NCBI GenBank assembly: GCA_030141605.1
Contig: JAQGDQ010000079.1
Location: forward strand, 186,001 to 250,000
DNA length: 64,000 nt
Reading direction: 5' to 3'
Source of the DNA: Tubiluchus corallicola
Lineage: Eukaryota > Priapulida > Priapulimorpha > Priapulimorphida > Tubiluchidae
A model generated the notes under the pieces. It saw only the letters and a program-made list of their open reading frames with translations. It searched no databases and was not told the DNA's origin. The stretch's first letter is position 1; every line of letters begins with the position of its first letter. Both the position numbers and the translations under genes were made by a program. Below, one piece after another: positions 36,467 to 50,800 of the stretch.

Positions 36467-37843
36467 TTATTGTATACAACCCTGTATCTTATCTATCCAC
36501 TCTTGTGCAGAGTGTTGATCATGAGCCACAAAGTTGTAGTCTCGTTTTTTGGTCCTCAGCTAGAAAGCAAAATAAAATGTATAATTAAAACGATGAATCA
36601 GGAACATGATAGAGTATCATAGTAAATGTACTGTTTCACAAAAATCGCCACCTTACAAAAAGACTGTAACATACCTGAATTTGAATATAATATAGAAAAC
36701 AATTTTCTTCAACTGTGCTCATATTATAGTGAAGCTTTAGTCATAAAAGAAATAACAATAAGCTTGCTTTTACTTGTTCAATGACGTTTTAAGAAATTCA
36801 GATAAATGAAGTAAATAATTTACTGTAGTATAACGTGTTTAACATATAGCAATGTGCAACCAATTGGTGGAAAATTACCTTAGAAGTTAAAGCTAATAAC
36901 TTTTTACATGAACTCAACTAACCAAAAAGTCAGTTTAGTAAACATTAGCAGCTTTATGATACAAGCTTTCACCGGAGGTGCATAAGCAAGCATCACTTTA
37001 CAAAGTACAGTATCTTGTCTAGTGTACAATGCCCACATCTCTGGTTTTGACGAAAGTTTCATGATAAAGTGAAGACCACCTGTAAATATTTAATATGTCA
37101 AACAAATTACCTCAAAGAATGATTTGTCATCAGACTTTTTCGGAGCGCCAGCAACGGGTTGCCCTGACGTCACAGAGATCACCTCAGAAAGCTCAACGAA
37201 TCCCTTACAGTGACTGTCTTCTGTGGAATCATAGTAGCGTAACTGAAAAATAGAACCAAATGCTTTTTAAAGCTTCTACTTCACACTGCATTATAGATAT
37301 TCAAGTCTTTGATAAAAAAACATTTTTGAGACACAGCACACATAAAACATGTCAGTAGATATTATGAACACATTTATATGCTAAGATGTTCTTAGGAAAA
37401 ACCATTGAACATGCTCACAAAAGTGAAGTTACCACACGATATAATACAGCAATTCAGACATACTACAGTTTTCAAACATGTCCATATCTTAATTTCGGGT
37501 GGTACTTGTTATTGAGGTTAACACTCATAGTAAATCACGAGCTACCGGCAATGACTATGCCAAGCATAAACAGAAATCACAGCCGCAGAAATGTTGTAAT
37601 AAACTTGCTTGATCAGAATAATGCACTTTTACAAAATTTTCTAAACCAAGCATTGATAATAGCTTTATAATTAAAATTAAAATACCTGATGCTTAATACT
37701 GTCAAGAACAAACCATCTGAGCTTCCACCCTTTGAGTAATGCTCCACGCTTGTAGAGGTAACCCTCATGAGTGCTGTGCTCACCAACGTTAGATGAGTAC
37801 TGATCGTAGTATGTTTGGCTGCTAGCTGTTAAAGTACCTATAC
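36467..37843 (-). CDS. Sbf C-terminal PH domain exons
   Basis: Exons 37686-37843, 37111-37242 and 36467-36559 encode a pleckstrin homology domain: [22 protein letters not shown], then [18 protein letters not shown], and finally [25 protein letters not shown] before the stop. The closing Trp of the last helix (EWIDKIQ) is the invariant PH Trp. Human SBF1 has the same ending (YNFCAQD, AQQWVDRIQSCL). The domain would bind phosphoinositides at membranes. Confidence 0.92.
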
Positions 37844-40800
37844 CTGAAACGGTATCATAGCAGCTAACTGTTTCAATGTATTTTTTACTTATTATAGTTC
37901 AAACATTTCTTATACTTAAATATAATAATCTTGTAATATATTCACATATGATTACTGTTATTATTTTCAAACAATATATATATATATATACAACGATTCT
38001 TTGCAACAAGTTATGACCATCAAAAATTAACATTATGATCAAATTAACAGTGTTACTACCAGTGAGCTTTCTCCTGTAACATACCAAGGAGAAAGTTGCT
38101 TATAAATTGTAATCTTCACATATCACTGAATGTAAAAATAACAGCTTAGTGGTGGCACAAAGAACCAACAAAACTAAAGCAGATATTTTTAAATTACAAT
38201 ATCATTCACACAGTTTGCACGAAAATGCAAATGTATTTACAGCAATACAATGAGTAACCCTTGTGAGTGACAGGCACTCTTTTAGGACCCCAAGTGAGAA
38301 AAGGGCGGTGCATTTTTGTTTCTCACATGTGTAAAGTGATAACAGATGCTTACCAGAAGTGACAACAGATGCACTATCTGAGCCACCGCCAGAAACATGA
38401 AGACTAGAAGATGATGTGCCATTGTGAACTGACTTGTAACGTGTGCAATTTTTCGGAACTTGACTCTGGCATTTCTCGTGGCAGTTATAACCGCAATCAA
38501 TACACCTCATACCTAAAATCAACACAGCTTCTAGTAAATTTTGATTTTTTTTTGTTACTTATGTTATGCATTCACTATCGTGAGCATCATGATTATAACA
38601 CAAACATGTGAGCAAAACAGTTCTGCAAATTTTAATGTTTTACAATAAAAAAGTTTATTCTCAAAGCAGCGCTTCATCTGCTTCATTTTGGGCTAAAATA
38701 TTTAATTAGGATTCAACCATGTGTATAACATGCCTCTACTAAACAAACCATTGTTAGTCTTGTTTAGAAATTGTTAATCTCAAATTATTATTATTCTCAC
38801 CATACAAGGCAATAACTAATCAATAAAGCTGATATTCGTTTGCAATTCTTAGTTAACCGTTACCAAAATTGAAAGTGCTCTTCCTTGTCACATGTCTCAC
38901 CCCTCCACAAAGTTTTGTGGAAAAAAGTTAAGCAACTTTTGAGTAATTCAGTTAACAAACAAACAAATGGATACGAAAACATTGCCTAATTGACAAAGGT
39001 AACTAGATTAAAGCAAAATATGCAATAAACAATGAAAACAAACAAAAAGGAATAAAATTGATAAAATACAATCAAGGTTTAAATCTGTTGTATCAGTTTT
39101 ATTTATTTTATCAGTCATCTATAGAAATATTACAACTATCCATTACTTGCACATGAATAACAGCTGTATAGGAACTGGCAGCTATCGAAGAGAATAAATG
39201 ACATATACAAATGTATTCAATTACAAGCAATAATGACAAAATTTAAAAAAGAAAAGTTGTTTTTCCAAGATTTTAAAACTGAATCACCAAGCAGAATTTC
39301 TTAACAATGTCATAACAATGTCTTAGATGTCATAACAATGCTTGTTTAACCACGAAGCAATGATGACCATGGCCATCTGAATAAATACATTGAATAGCTC
39401 TGGCATTGCCCAATACGTTATCTCATTGTAATCACCAGCTACTGTTATTCCACCAGCATGCATGTAAATTCCATGTTACAGAGAAAACTAGAAAGTTATG
39501 TAAGTTGCATTAGAAACACATAAAACTCTTTTTTAATTGACCATGCTTACCCGTCTTAACGAGGCCCCACAGCACATGGTTGCATAAGTCGCAATAAGTT
39601 GGTGTTGTGTAGTTGAATTTCTCAAATCTGTGGGGGTGGGAGTAAATCTGAGCAGTCTCCACCCCCATTTTACCCTTGACCAGAATTTCAATGGTTGAGC
39701 GCTTATGTATGGCACGCCCGTGCGATCGACACTGCTGTGTGGCCCACGATGTCTGCTTCTACAAATACAGAAGATGCAACAAAGGCTAAGCTTTTTTATA
39801 AGATATGTTAGTACAGAAACAACAGCATTGCAAGAAATTACTATTGTTAAGTGGCTTGCACAGATGATACGTTAATGAACTTTATAATTATGTTGAGTGA
39901 ATCACGAGAAAGTGTTTTCTAAAAAACAGAACAAGCTTTTGGCAACAAAACATGACCAACTAAACTGTAGATGTTCTTTCTGAGCAAAAAGACACATGAT
40001 TACGTAAAATATATACCAATCAACAGCAACTGAGAGAGATTCCAATCTGACTACGCTTATCTAAAAACTTTGTTCTCTCACCTAAACATTCGTACCTTCA
40101 AAATTTTACAAAAAAAGCATGGAGAAGAACAAATTTAACAACTGGTAGAACGCATGTGAGGCATGTGAGAAAGTTATATTAAAAATAATGATGGACTAAG
40201 AAATAAAATTGTTAATTCTAAATGCTAGTTGATTGCGTAACATTGCGTAACCAACGCAATTAATGTAAAGCAAATCGAATCACACCCGAATGTAGTAAAT
40301 ACTGTTGTGATCATTTAAACACAAAAGAGAATGTTTTGTATCTCAGTGAAGGCTTTAATGTAGCACTATAGCATTTACAAATATAAAAACATCTTTTGTA
40401 GTGTTTGTTGAGTACGATTAAAACAAACCAAAATTTAAATTGGTCAGACATTGACTGAATATGTGGAAATATGTCGGTTTTCAATTGATATCATGGATTA
40501 GAAAAAGTACAATTACAAAAATTGTTAATATTATTACCAATAAATACAGCAAAATTAATATTTTTAGAGAAGCATTAAATTATTAGAATAACAAAAAAGT
40601 TCATGCAATTTGTTCAATCCACTTAAAAATAAGAAAGTCAACTAAAATGTAACAGTGCAAATTAACAGATAAAAGTATGCACCAAATTTCATATGAACTA
40701 CAGATTGTATTTTTAGTACTGTTAAACAAAGAGATCTGTCAAAGCAAGTGACCATAGTGTATTGCAAAGTGACAACCAACAATATATAATAATTATAACA

Positions 40801-41725
40801 CAAATTATTTCTAAAATAATCAGTATATCAGAGCTAAATAAAAACACATATTTTAGTTTAAATATTTCTACCTGTATTTCTTCTTGTTGTGGATATTCAA
40901 GACGATCAAATGCTAACTTCCAACGCTGAGGTAGATGGCCCAACTCTGTTTCTAATCTACGAATTTCCTAACAAATTACAGTATCAAATTTGTCAATCAT
41001 GCATAAAAGTAATTCACATTAAACTGATTAATTTTCAATTAAACCTAGTAACTAAATTGAAATACGGGACTCCTAGTTTTAAGTTAAGAAATAATAACAA
41101 GGCATACTCCTATCACTCACTTACAGTTTGCAGCTCACTTTTAGCAATAAACTAATAATTGCAGGCATTAGGCAAAGTACATAATACAGTATTTATTATA
41201 ATTATTTTAAGACTTACATCTAGTAAATAAGCTATAGCATTAGGCTGCAAAGAATACATATTGTCGTATCCAACGCCCACAATTTTTCTGTTGCTCGGTG
41301 CTGATTCTAAGGCATTTGCTTCTTCCTCTAGCTGAGCTTCCATTGCAACCATTTCGCGGTCATACGATGGGGTGTGGCCCAACTCTTCCGAAAGATAATA
41401 GTCCCAAATTTTTAAGTTGGCAATGTTTGAATAAGGTCGCAGAACATGCATTTTCTAGAAATGAGAGTAGACAAAGTGTCAGAAGTAATACCAATGAAAT
41501 CCATCAAAAGACTTGAAGTTTAATTGATAACTACAATTATGAAGTACGAGTGCAATATGAAGTTTGTTTACATAGTATTTGATACTTACAGAATCCTGTT
41601 GCTGTTCCTAGTATGCATGCAATTAAAAAAAAGGTAAACTTTAAACTGACTAAAGACATTCCAAACAAATGCAATCTCCCTTGTTTTCTCCCTCTGACAC
41701 GCTGCCTCCATCTCTCCCTCCCTTC

Positions 41726-41806
<81 letters not shown>

Positions 41807-44800
41807 CCTTTTGACATGTATTTGTCAATCAAACTTACATGATTAATGCACCACGGCTGATTGTATTTTGGATTGTAGAACAATGGTGATGCTTTGTGGT
41901 ATTTGTCTACATACTCCCACAGTGTTGGCCCTAAAAGAATTTTAAATAGTTTACACTCTGCTCTATAAAAAGACAGTCTTAAGCGAAAATGAACTAAGGT
42001 GAAACAATAAAATAATGGTAAAACACTATACCTCGTCCATTGTTGCGGGTAAGGAACTCTCCCCCATTTGGGGTGTCTTCATCTAGTCTGTGCTGACTGC
42101 GAGTTGGCGAATGGTCATCTAGGAGCCAACCGGCTTCCACGCGCTCACACTCACTGTCCAACAGGAATGTACGGAATCGACCGGAACAATAGTGATACCC
42201 AACAAATTTCAAGTAATACTGGCTGAATTCAAATGACAAGGGAAACTGATTGTGCACCTAATGGTAAAAAATAAAAACCAGTTAAGAAATCATTAATGAA
42301 AGGAAACCAAACAATGATGATGAAGAAGTAGTAAATTATAGTACAAATCATCAGTTTTTGTTGCAATGAAATGCAAGTGCTTTTGCAAATCAAGTTCAAA
42401 AGTTGTATTTCATGTAATGTGCATGAAAAAGTAAAAACTTGAACAATTGACAAAATTCTGGTATAATACTGCTGTCACAGAATACTCTAGAAAAATGGAT
42501 GTGCGAGAGTTGTAGGAATTTCCAAGCTCTTAGGAAGAGAGTCATACAATTTAGCAAATTCTTTAGTGATGAACTTTAGAAACTATCAAAATCAAACATA
42601 AAGTCAATTTCCCTTAACAGTGTAAAGTTCAGTGGGTTAGTTTACTTATGCCCTGTAAGCGAAAACTGCAAAAAATGAGAATGTCTTACGCCACATCATA
42701 ATAAGCTTTGCTAACAATAATCAATCAATAATTATAGTGGTTTGTTATCATACACATGAATACACCATTAAATTGCAGAAATACTGTGGCTAAACTAAGG
42801 CCTTGTTCCAGGTTGTCTACAAAACTCACCTGGTGCACCACATCGAGAAACTGCAAAAATATCGGCGCAAAACCAGAACCCTGTGAAGATGCCGTGGGGT
42901 TACCACGGTAACTGAATCTGTGCCCGAATGCCAGCCATTCTTTTTCAATGAGAGTGCTAAAACCCTCAATGGTCCTATAGTAAGGATCTAATAATATTTG
43001 TGCCACCGAAATGATCTGAAAAATTTGAAGCAATAGCATAAAAAAAGCAGATGTCAATAAATACTGTCAATTCAGATTAAATTTTAGACAAAACACCTTA
43101 AGTTTCCAATTATAGAACTGAAGTAATGTATACATGCACAACTAACACATTTAAAAATGTAAAATTTTCCACTGCTAAGATTTGAACCCAGACTGCCTTG
43201 TTGTCAAATTAAAAACATGAACTTAGGGACACACACAAATAAGAAACGAATCTGAAAAAGTCTCCAAACACTTCTTATACTGTTAAACACAATAATTAAA
43301 AATCAGCATTAAAGAGCAAAGTCTAAACACATTTCCACTGAAACCCACCTGTGCTGTTACATCCCAGCCGTCCTCTAAGCAAACCATTACGGATGAACCT
43401 TGTACATCAAGCAGATCTACAGCTGCACCAGCTAACTGCATGACGGACTGGACCTGCATGTAGAATTGCACATATTTACTCTTAACTGTAGTGGAAATTC
43501 ACAGCATTTCAACTAAATTATTAGGGTGCTAACAAGCCTGACAGACTTGCATCCTACACTACTTATTTGACTCCAGCAGAAACATGATTATCTAAAGTTC
43601 AAAGAACACAATACAGTACACAAAATATTATCAGCATGAAGTGATCCCGAAAGTGCTTCACAGAGTTAAAGCATTGCATTGCAATGGTAGTCCAAGTCAA
43701 AAATGTTATGCAAAATCCTTGAATAGCATCTGTATGACCACTAATATGCAAAAGGCCTTTTTCACAACTAAATGGTAATCCTGAAAGTAAGCACCTTAAT
43801 GACTTTACAACTCTTTATGCATCTATTCAAGTGGTAATATAATACATTTTAAAACATTAGAACAATGTTTGTTTTCATGGATTACGTCAAACACATATTG
43901 CTTTTATGTAGTAATCACCTGCTTTAACCATTCGCATTCTTCCACTGTCTTGTAGAAACTCAGCTGGGGATCATTAGATGCAGCACTGGGCATACATGCT
44001 CTAGTCAGCTTCTTGAAACTCGTCTTTACATGCCTCACATCATAAAAGTCAACAGGAATAAAATCACATTTTGGAAATGACTCCTGCTTTATTCCCTTTA
44101 TTTGTCCTTTTTCACCCAGAACATAGAGTGCTGCCCTCTGTAGACCATTACCTAAAACAAACATTTCATTGGGAAAGTCACTATCTCACCCAGTTTGGTA
44201 TGCAGAAGATGAATTTGGATTTGAAAATCAGGTTTACATGTTATTCCAGTAAACCTTTATTTTACTACTTTTAGTAGCTGTTTATTTAATGACAACACAT
44301 TTTCCAATCTTGCCTCCAGGAAATGCAATTTTTAGCCAGTTTATTTAATAGCTGGAGCTTCCAAAAGAGAAAGCTTACATGTTAGAAAAAGAAAGGCATT
44401 ATCAGTGCAATTAGACAGGCAGCTCTGTTATTGTAGTCAGTATTATTTTGGACAAAAAATCAGTATAGACTGACGAATCTAATCAGCAAGAGAGAAACAA
44501 CAACCAGGCGTTTGATGTTTTTAAACCACAACAAATCTGATGATTACATTTAAAATCTCATGAAAGACTTACTTTGTGGGCCATCACTGTGGAAACCAGG
44601 TTCAAATGTCTGAGCATGACGTGATCCATACAAATCCAAATTACCATTTGGCCTTTGATTTTTCATGCTAGCGAATTTTGCCAAAGCTGGAAACAAAAAA
44701 AGTGTTTAGTTCATTTTTAGATCAACTCTAAAGATACAAACAATACAATCACATAAAACTAATCAAATTTCAAAATGAGCTTAAACAATAAAGTCTGCAC

Positions 44801-47800
44801 CAAATCTGCACCTTGCCTGACCGAAGAATCAAAATACATATATCGTTATATATATTTGAAAAACAACACCAAAACAAAAGAAACTAAAATTAAATCAGCT
44901 ACACGTATTTTCCATCTCCCGTTTAAGAAGGAAAAAAAAGCTAAGTAGTATATCACCAACACAAGACATAAACTGAATTTCGAAACATGCCAGTCTGAAT
45001 GTATATAGTGCTATATATGTACATGAGGTGACAATAAAGTAATGATTAAAACAATTTGGAAATATAACTCTTGAATAAAAACGCCAAAATGCACTATATA
45101 TCTAACAAAATATAAAGATTAATGTTTCAACAAATACACCTAGTATTTTCAAAATCAGAATAATTTTAAAATGCACATGGTTTTGCAACATTAGGCCATA
45201 CATGACAATCTAGAACAAAAACAATTTCCCACCATTCTAACCATCCACAATTTTAAGACTAAATTATATTTAAAACACTCAGTGTTACAGTTTAATGTTG
45301 GCTTAAAGAAATTATTTAATATGCCACCATAATCAAATGATCAAATTTTAAGGGAGTTGTGTCAATGACAACAAAATCTTCACATTGCAATAAGTTGTTG
45401 TAGTTTCGACGATGTTTAATCGAAAGTAAGCTACTAGCATTTAAAAGCTCAAGTACCCGACAACTTAGATTTCTCTTAGTATGACCTACGTAGGAAATGT
45501 CACAACTATGCAAGAAGTTTCATTAATTACATTGGTAGGACCAAGAGCAGACACAATATTTTCCTCACTCACCTGGGGAAACAAATACAAAGAACGATTA
45601 TTTACAAAAATTACGCACAAAGAGAACTTTCAAAGTAAAATGGGAGATTCTAAATATAATTTAGTCTTATAATGGATGGTTGGGGTCTTATGGTTTGTTT
45701 GTTTGGGATGTCAAGTAATGTTATTAGAACTTTTTGCGCATTTTAGAATTATCCTGATTTTGAAATCATAAATCATCGACTTACTGCATATAGTAAGTAA
45801 CCAGTCGTTCTTACAAACGTTAACATGTCTATTCATTAAAAAGGGAAACTGTTAGTAAGCAAAAAGAGTTGCAGTCACTGTTAATTTAGTGAGATTCTCT
45901 AAAGGTGCTTTGGTTGTATTGTGGAGTTAAGGAACCAATGCTGTTCTATTATGTAAAAAGCAGTGCACTAATGCCAAAGCAAAGCAAATAACAAGAAAAA
46001 ATAAAAGAAATGGACATGAGGTTGGACAAATCAACAAATGGAAACAAGCCAAAATAAAGCAAAGTGTATTGTGTAATTGTGTTGAATTAATTTCAGTCAT
46101 AATATAATTTGATTTGATAATCAAACAGGATAATTTCTTTTCAGGAATGTCACATGTAAAAACCGTTTGGGTTTTACGCCAGGTTTAGCAAAGCATTACG
46201 AAAATCAGACCCAAACACACAAAAACTATACACAGCGACATTTCCAAAGGAAAGGAGTTTCATATTCTTGCATTTTTACACACTGAAACTTTACAGATTG
46301 AAATTTTTTTGTTTACTAGGCAAAGTTCCAATACTAAGAGGGTGCAGAAAGATCCAACTAACAGCCCACTATCCATTAGTCCTATCTACAACCTCATATA
46401 ACAGGGAAGGACATTCTCTTTTTTCAGTCTGCTCAAGTCTTCACCGTGTCTTTTCAACTATGTTATGTAAGTGTCATACACAAAAATTAAACAACATTAG
46501 TATGATGAATATACAGGTACCCAAATACTACAATGGTGATCAGTAAAGCAGACCAGCTGCATCACCCAAGGTGTTCTTGCACGGCAATTTCTGAGGCACA
46601 GATGTATTGTAATCAAGCATTTCTAGGCAAACTGGACAAAAAGTAACTCACTTTTAACAGTACCTTTACTCATTTTTAATAAAATACAATGATGGGGCCA
46701 AAATAAGTGTTAAGTGCAAGAACAAATGATAATGTGGTTGTAAATAGGGCTTCCAGTCAAAGTGAATAAATTAATTACCCCATGCTCTAATACAAAATGC
46801 TCACCTAGTGAACTGGTTTCAAACACAGTTTCTTCTGGCACACCTACATTATAAACAATGACTACAGCTACAGTGCAAAAATCATTAATGAAAAAGCACA
46901 AACACGTATAGCAGGCTAAATTTATTCAAACCAACTGTGATAATTGTGATGATGGACATAGTATAATAGAACACGATGCACACAGGTGATGTATCGGCTT
47001 ATGCACACAGAAAACCCAACTTTAACTAAATAATCAAATGCATGTGCTAGCAAACGAAAAAACAAAGAAACCAACTTTTATTATAACACGATGCAACTGC
47101 ATCAACAATGTGTGGGAAAACAGACACGTTCAGCTCATTATGAGCATAAGCCAATAACATGTAGTTGAAATCAACCAGAAATAACATGGGTAGTATTCTG
47201 ATTTATTTCACATTGTAAATGTGAATACACCAATAAATAATCTAAACTTTTAAAGGGCACGAAAACATTATACTTGAGAAAACACCATGCTAAATTTCTG
47301 TGAAGATTTCACATACGTTACTGATCGTTGTTAGCTGATACCCTGCTGATGAATCATAATAAAAAATTCGTTTTAACAAAAAATTCTAATTAGAAAATTT
47401 TTTCCGTACAAATTAATCCTCTAATTAAAAAAAGAAAAAGCAAAAACAATAAAAAAACTAAAGTTAAAATTATTTATGCATTTTAGCTTTAATAACAACA
47501 AAATCAAAGTAAACCGTCAATGGGTTATGGGAAAAAGATTTGTTAAAGACAGATAGTACGGAAGTATAGCAAACAGAAAAGGCACAAACCAAATACATTA
47601 TTAAAGGATACACTCATCATGCCCAATCGTACTGCTTCTTCACCAAGACAAAAAATTAATTATTTAGCATACATGACTAATGGGAATTAATAAAAGTAAC
47701 TGAGCAAAAAATCGCAAAAGATTTCGGAAACAAAATTTGAAAAAATAACAAGTGCTTTGTACATTTCCTTAAGATGAAAATATAATTCAAAAAGGTGCAT

Positions 47801-50800
47801 CTTATACATACATTTACTGCCTTTACCGCCACTGTGTCGGAGGCTGTTCATGGCTCTTTGCAGTGCGTTGCTACGGCGACTAGTTTCAGGCGTTAATGCT
47901 CCCATATCATTACTCGCAGGTGAAGAAAAAATGAGGGAATTGAGGCTTAGGGTAGAGGCAGACATTTCAGCTCCACGTCCTGCAATGTCAAAATAAAGAA
48001 TAAAGCATCTTACAAGCAAAAGAAAACACAAAAAGAAATCTGATTCACAGACAGCAGCATATTTTAGAAATAAGTACCATTAGATTTAATCAAAAATAAT
48101 ACTTGGTATTTGTCAACATTGAAAATAGTTTTTAGTTCAGATGCAGACTAGAATGTCAGACAAATTTTCCAGAAAAACCATTTACTAAATTTAAGTGAGT
48201 CTTGCAAAAAGCAACTTACCAAGCATCATGCTGTATCTGAGATTACCTAGTGGTGTTGAAGAAACGATAGCAGAGAAGTATTTCTCTTGTTCTACACTCG
48301 CTGATGTTGATTCATGACTAGACGGTCCTATAAAAAATTACGTAAGTTTTTGCAAAAAATATTACACCATTTATACAGAAGTGAGTGCTTTATACATATG
48401 CAAACTGACTTATTGACTAAAGATGATTTACTGACTGCCAAGAATTAAAAGCAAGCGTGTCTTCATTTTGATGTAAAAATTTAAACAGTTCATAAAAAAC
48501 ACAAGAAAATAACAAACTTTGTAGAAAGTTGCAACTAACAAGATGACAGACACTTTGCAGTTGCAACCGAAAACAAATAAGCAATATATCCGTCATGGCA
48601 GTAATTAATGAAGTTTACCAATCGTCTAAAATCATTTTCAAGCCAAAAAGTTGAACAGATAAACACACAGCAAGAAGCTAAAAACCTGTGGTTCTATGGC
48701 TGTCAGATCCTTTCAGCATCTGTAAAAGGTTTTTACTGTGGAAGCCACTAGCTCTCATTAACACAGCCTTTGTGCGTGAGTGTCGCCAACAAACTGTCGG
48801 AAACCTGCAAAAAACTTTCAAATATGAAAGAAACTGCAAAATTTTTCACAGGTAACAAAAAACTATTTCCAGTTATCACACTATCAACAATAATTCCTAA
48901 GCGTGTTAATGAGTTTTCGACAGTCAAAACTCCCTCATAAAATGAGGGAAATTCTCATGGAAGAACATATCTTAAGATGCCCATCATATACGTCACAAAA
49001 CATACAATAGCAGGCTCGGGTTTATGTCTGACAAGTCGACTAACTTGCTATTCTTCCAATTAACGTAAATACCTTAAATACATTTAGACTGCGCTGCAAG
49101 AAAATGATCTCAAAGGGTCAAACCTATTATGTCTGTGAGTTTTGGCAATTTTATGCAAGCTATCATCAGATATGATCGTTGGCACAACAACTGCTGCTGG
49201 ATAAGATCTGCACACCGTGTAGTTGACATTACACATTGACATACGAAATGGCTCTGACTTTTTTACCATGTTACTCGCCAACACTCCAAGACCTGAAATG
49301 TAGCAAAATCGATTAAATTTAAGGTGACACAAAGCTTTCTTGTAAAGTAAATATGTCTCACAGAAAAACTGTTTCAAAATCAACAGCACAACAAACCTTT
49401 TATGCCCATTCGCTGATAGTCTTTGCAGTAGTTTCGCTCAGAAAGACGCTCTAGAGTGTTCGTTGTTTGAGACATAGAACCTTCTTCAATTACTATAAAA
49501 ATATTTTAGCAGTTTAAGATTCTGGCTATATACAAACTGTCATTAATTATGAAACTGAAACACAAGAGCCACTAATAAAATACACTGTAGTAAGTTACAA
49601 TAATTCAATTAAATTTAAATAAAAAATTCATTTTACATACAAGAATTGAATTATATTAAGACTCGTAGTCACAATTCAACGTTCCAGCACATCACATGCC
49701 ATTTCTTAATAAAAAAATATGGTAATCAGCAAATGACACTAATTCAACCTACTTGCTAAATCATCATCATAATTTTGACTCAATGGTCGTTCAGTAGAAG
49801 TCGAAATGTCACTATCGAGTGACGTCTGGGACAAAATGATTTTCCTCGACACAATAGGCATCTGATATACATATTTTTGTCGTTTGGTAGACTTCTGTTT
49901 TACACCAACACGTCTGGCTGTCTTCATGATTGTCTTTTTAGCTAAACCCCTAAATAATGAAAATAAATCAAAGACATCCTACAAAATACGTTTAATAAAT
50001 AATATGTAAAAATATGTAAAATAGCTACTAATTAAAGATTTCTGTAAATCTGCAATAATGTTTTATTAGAGTGATAGAGAGGCTGTTAATGGGTCAATTT
50101 CTTTGATGCAAAACTGAAAGCAATAAAGTTCTGTTAAAATGCAAAGAGCAATGCATAGAGAAATAATGTGACTAATTGTGAGGCTGACCATTAGTCCATT
50201 ACTTGAAGATAAACAACTAGTCACTCTCTAAATAAACATTTATTTTTAAAAATAAATAAAAAGTGAAGAATTGTTTTTGTTTTCTCCAACAACATGCATG
50301 CACTATGTGTCCTACATTACACAAATGTTGATGCATGAGGTGGAATGTATATATCATGTTTGTCACAGCAAGCTACAGTTTGAACCTCAAAGCATATTCG
50401 TTCTATGCAAATTGTTTTCTAAAAATCTGATGACTGAAAAATATTACTGTTATCTGTCTCCCTTTTGGGATATATCCACGCTCTATGAAATCAGTTATTT
50501 TTTTGTATTTAACGGAAGGAAATTAGTTCCAAAATTACACAACAAATCCTTGATTTACTGAACTAACACAGGTGACTTATTTCCACTATGAGATTCCAAA
50601 AGCAACGATTGAGCAAGCCATAATGTTGAACCATGCTTAATCGCTTCAGCACTCTGCAGCACGCAGAAAAACATGCAAAACTATCCACCAATTAAGACTA
50701 TCAATAGTAATTAACTAGTTAAGAATTCATGTGGCAGCAGTGCACATTATTTAAAGTACAATCTGTATCACCAACATTTGGAATTTGTTGGAAATACATT

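Larger units (their letters stand above)
44687..47817 (-). other. Large Sbf intron region
   Basis: This gap of about 3.1 kb between two Sbf exons is the longest in the gene. It holds the candidate microexon at 46805-46843 and the Penelope-like relic near 45316-45525. Otherwise it is AT-rich with only short meaningless frames. Confidence 0.6.

Noticed and set aside
41586-41883. Arg-Glu and Ser-Leu repeat proteins on both strands
   Set aside because: Translations of the CT/GA microsatellite.
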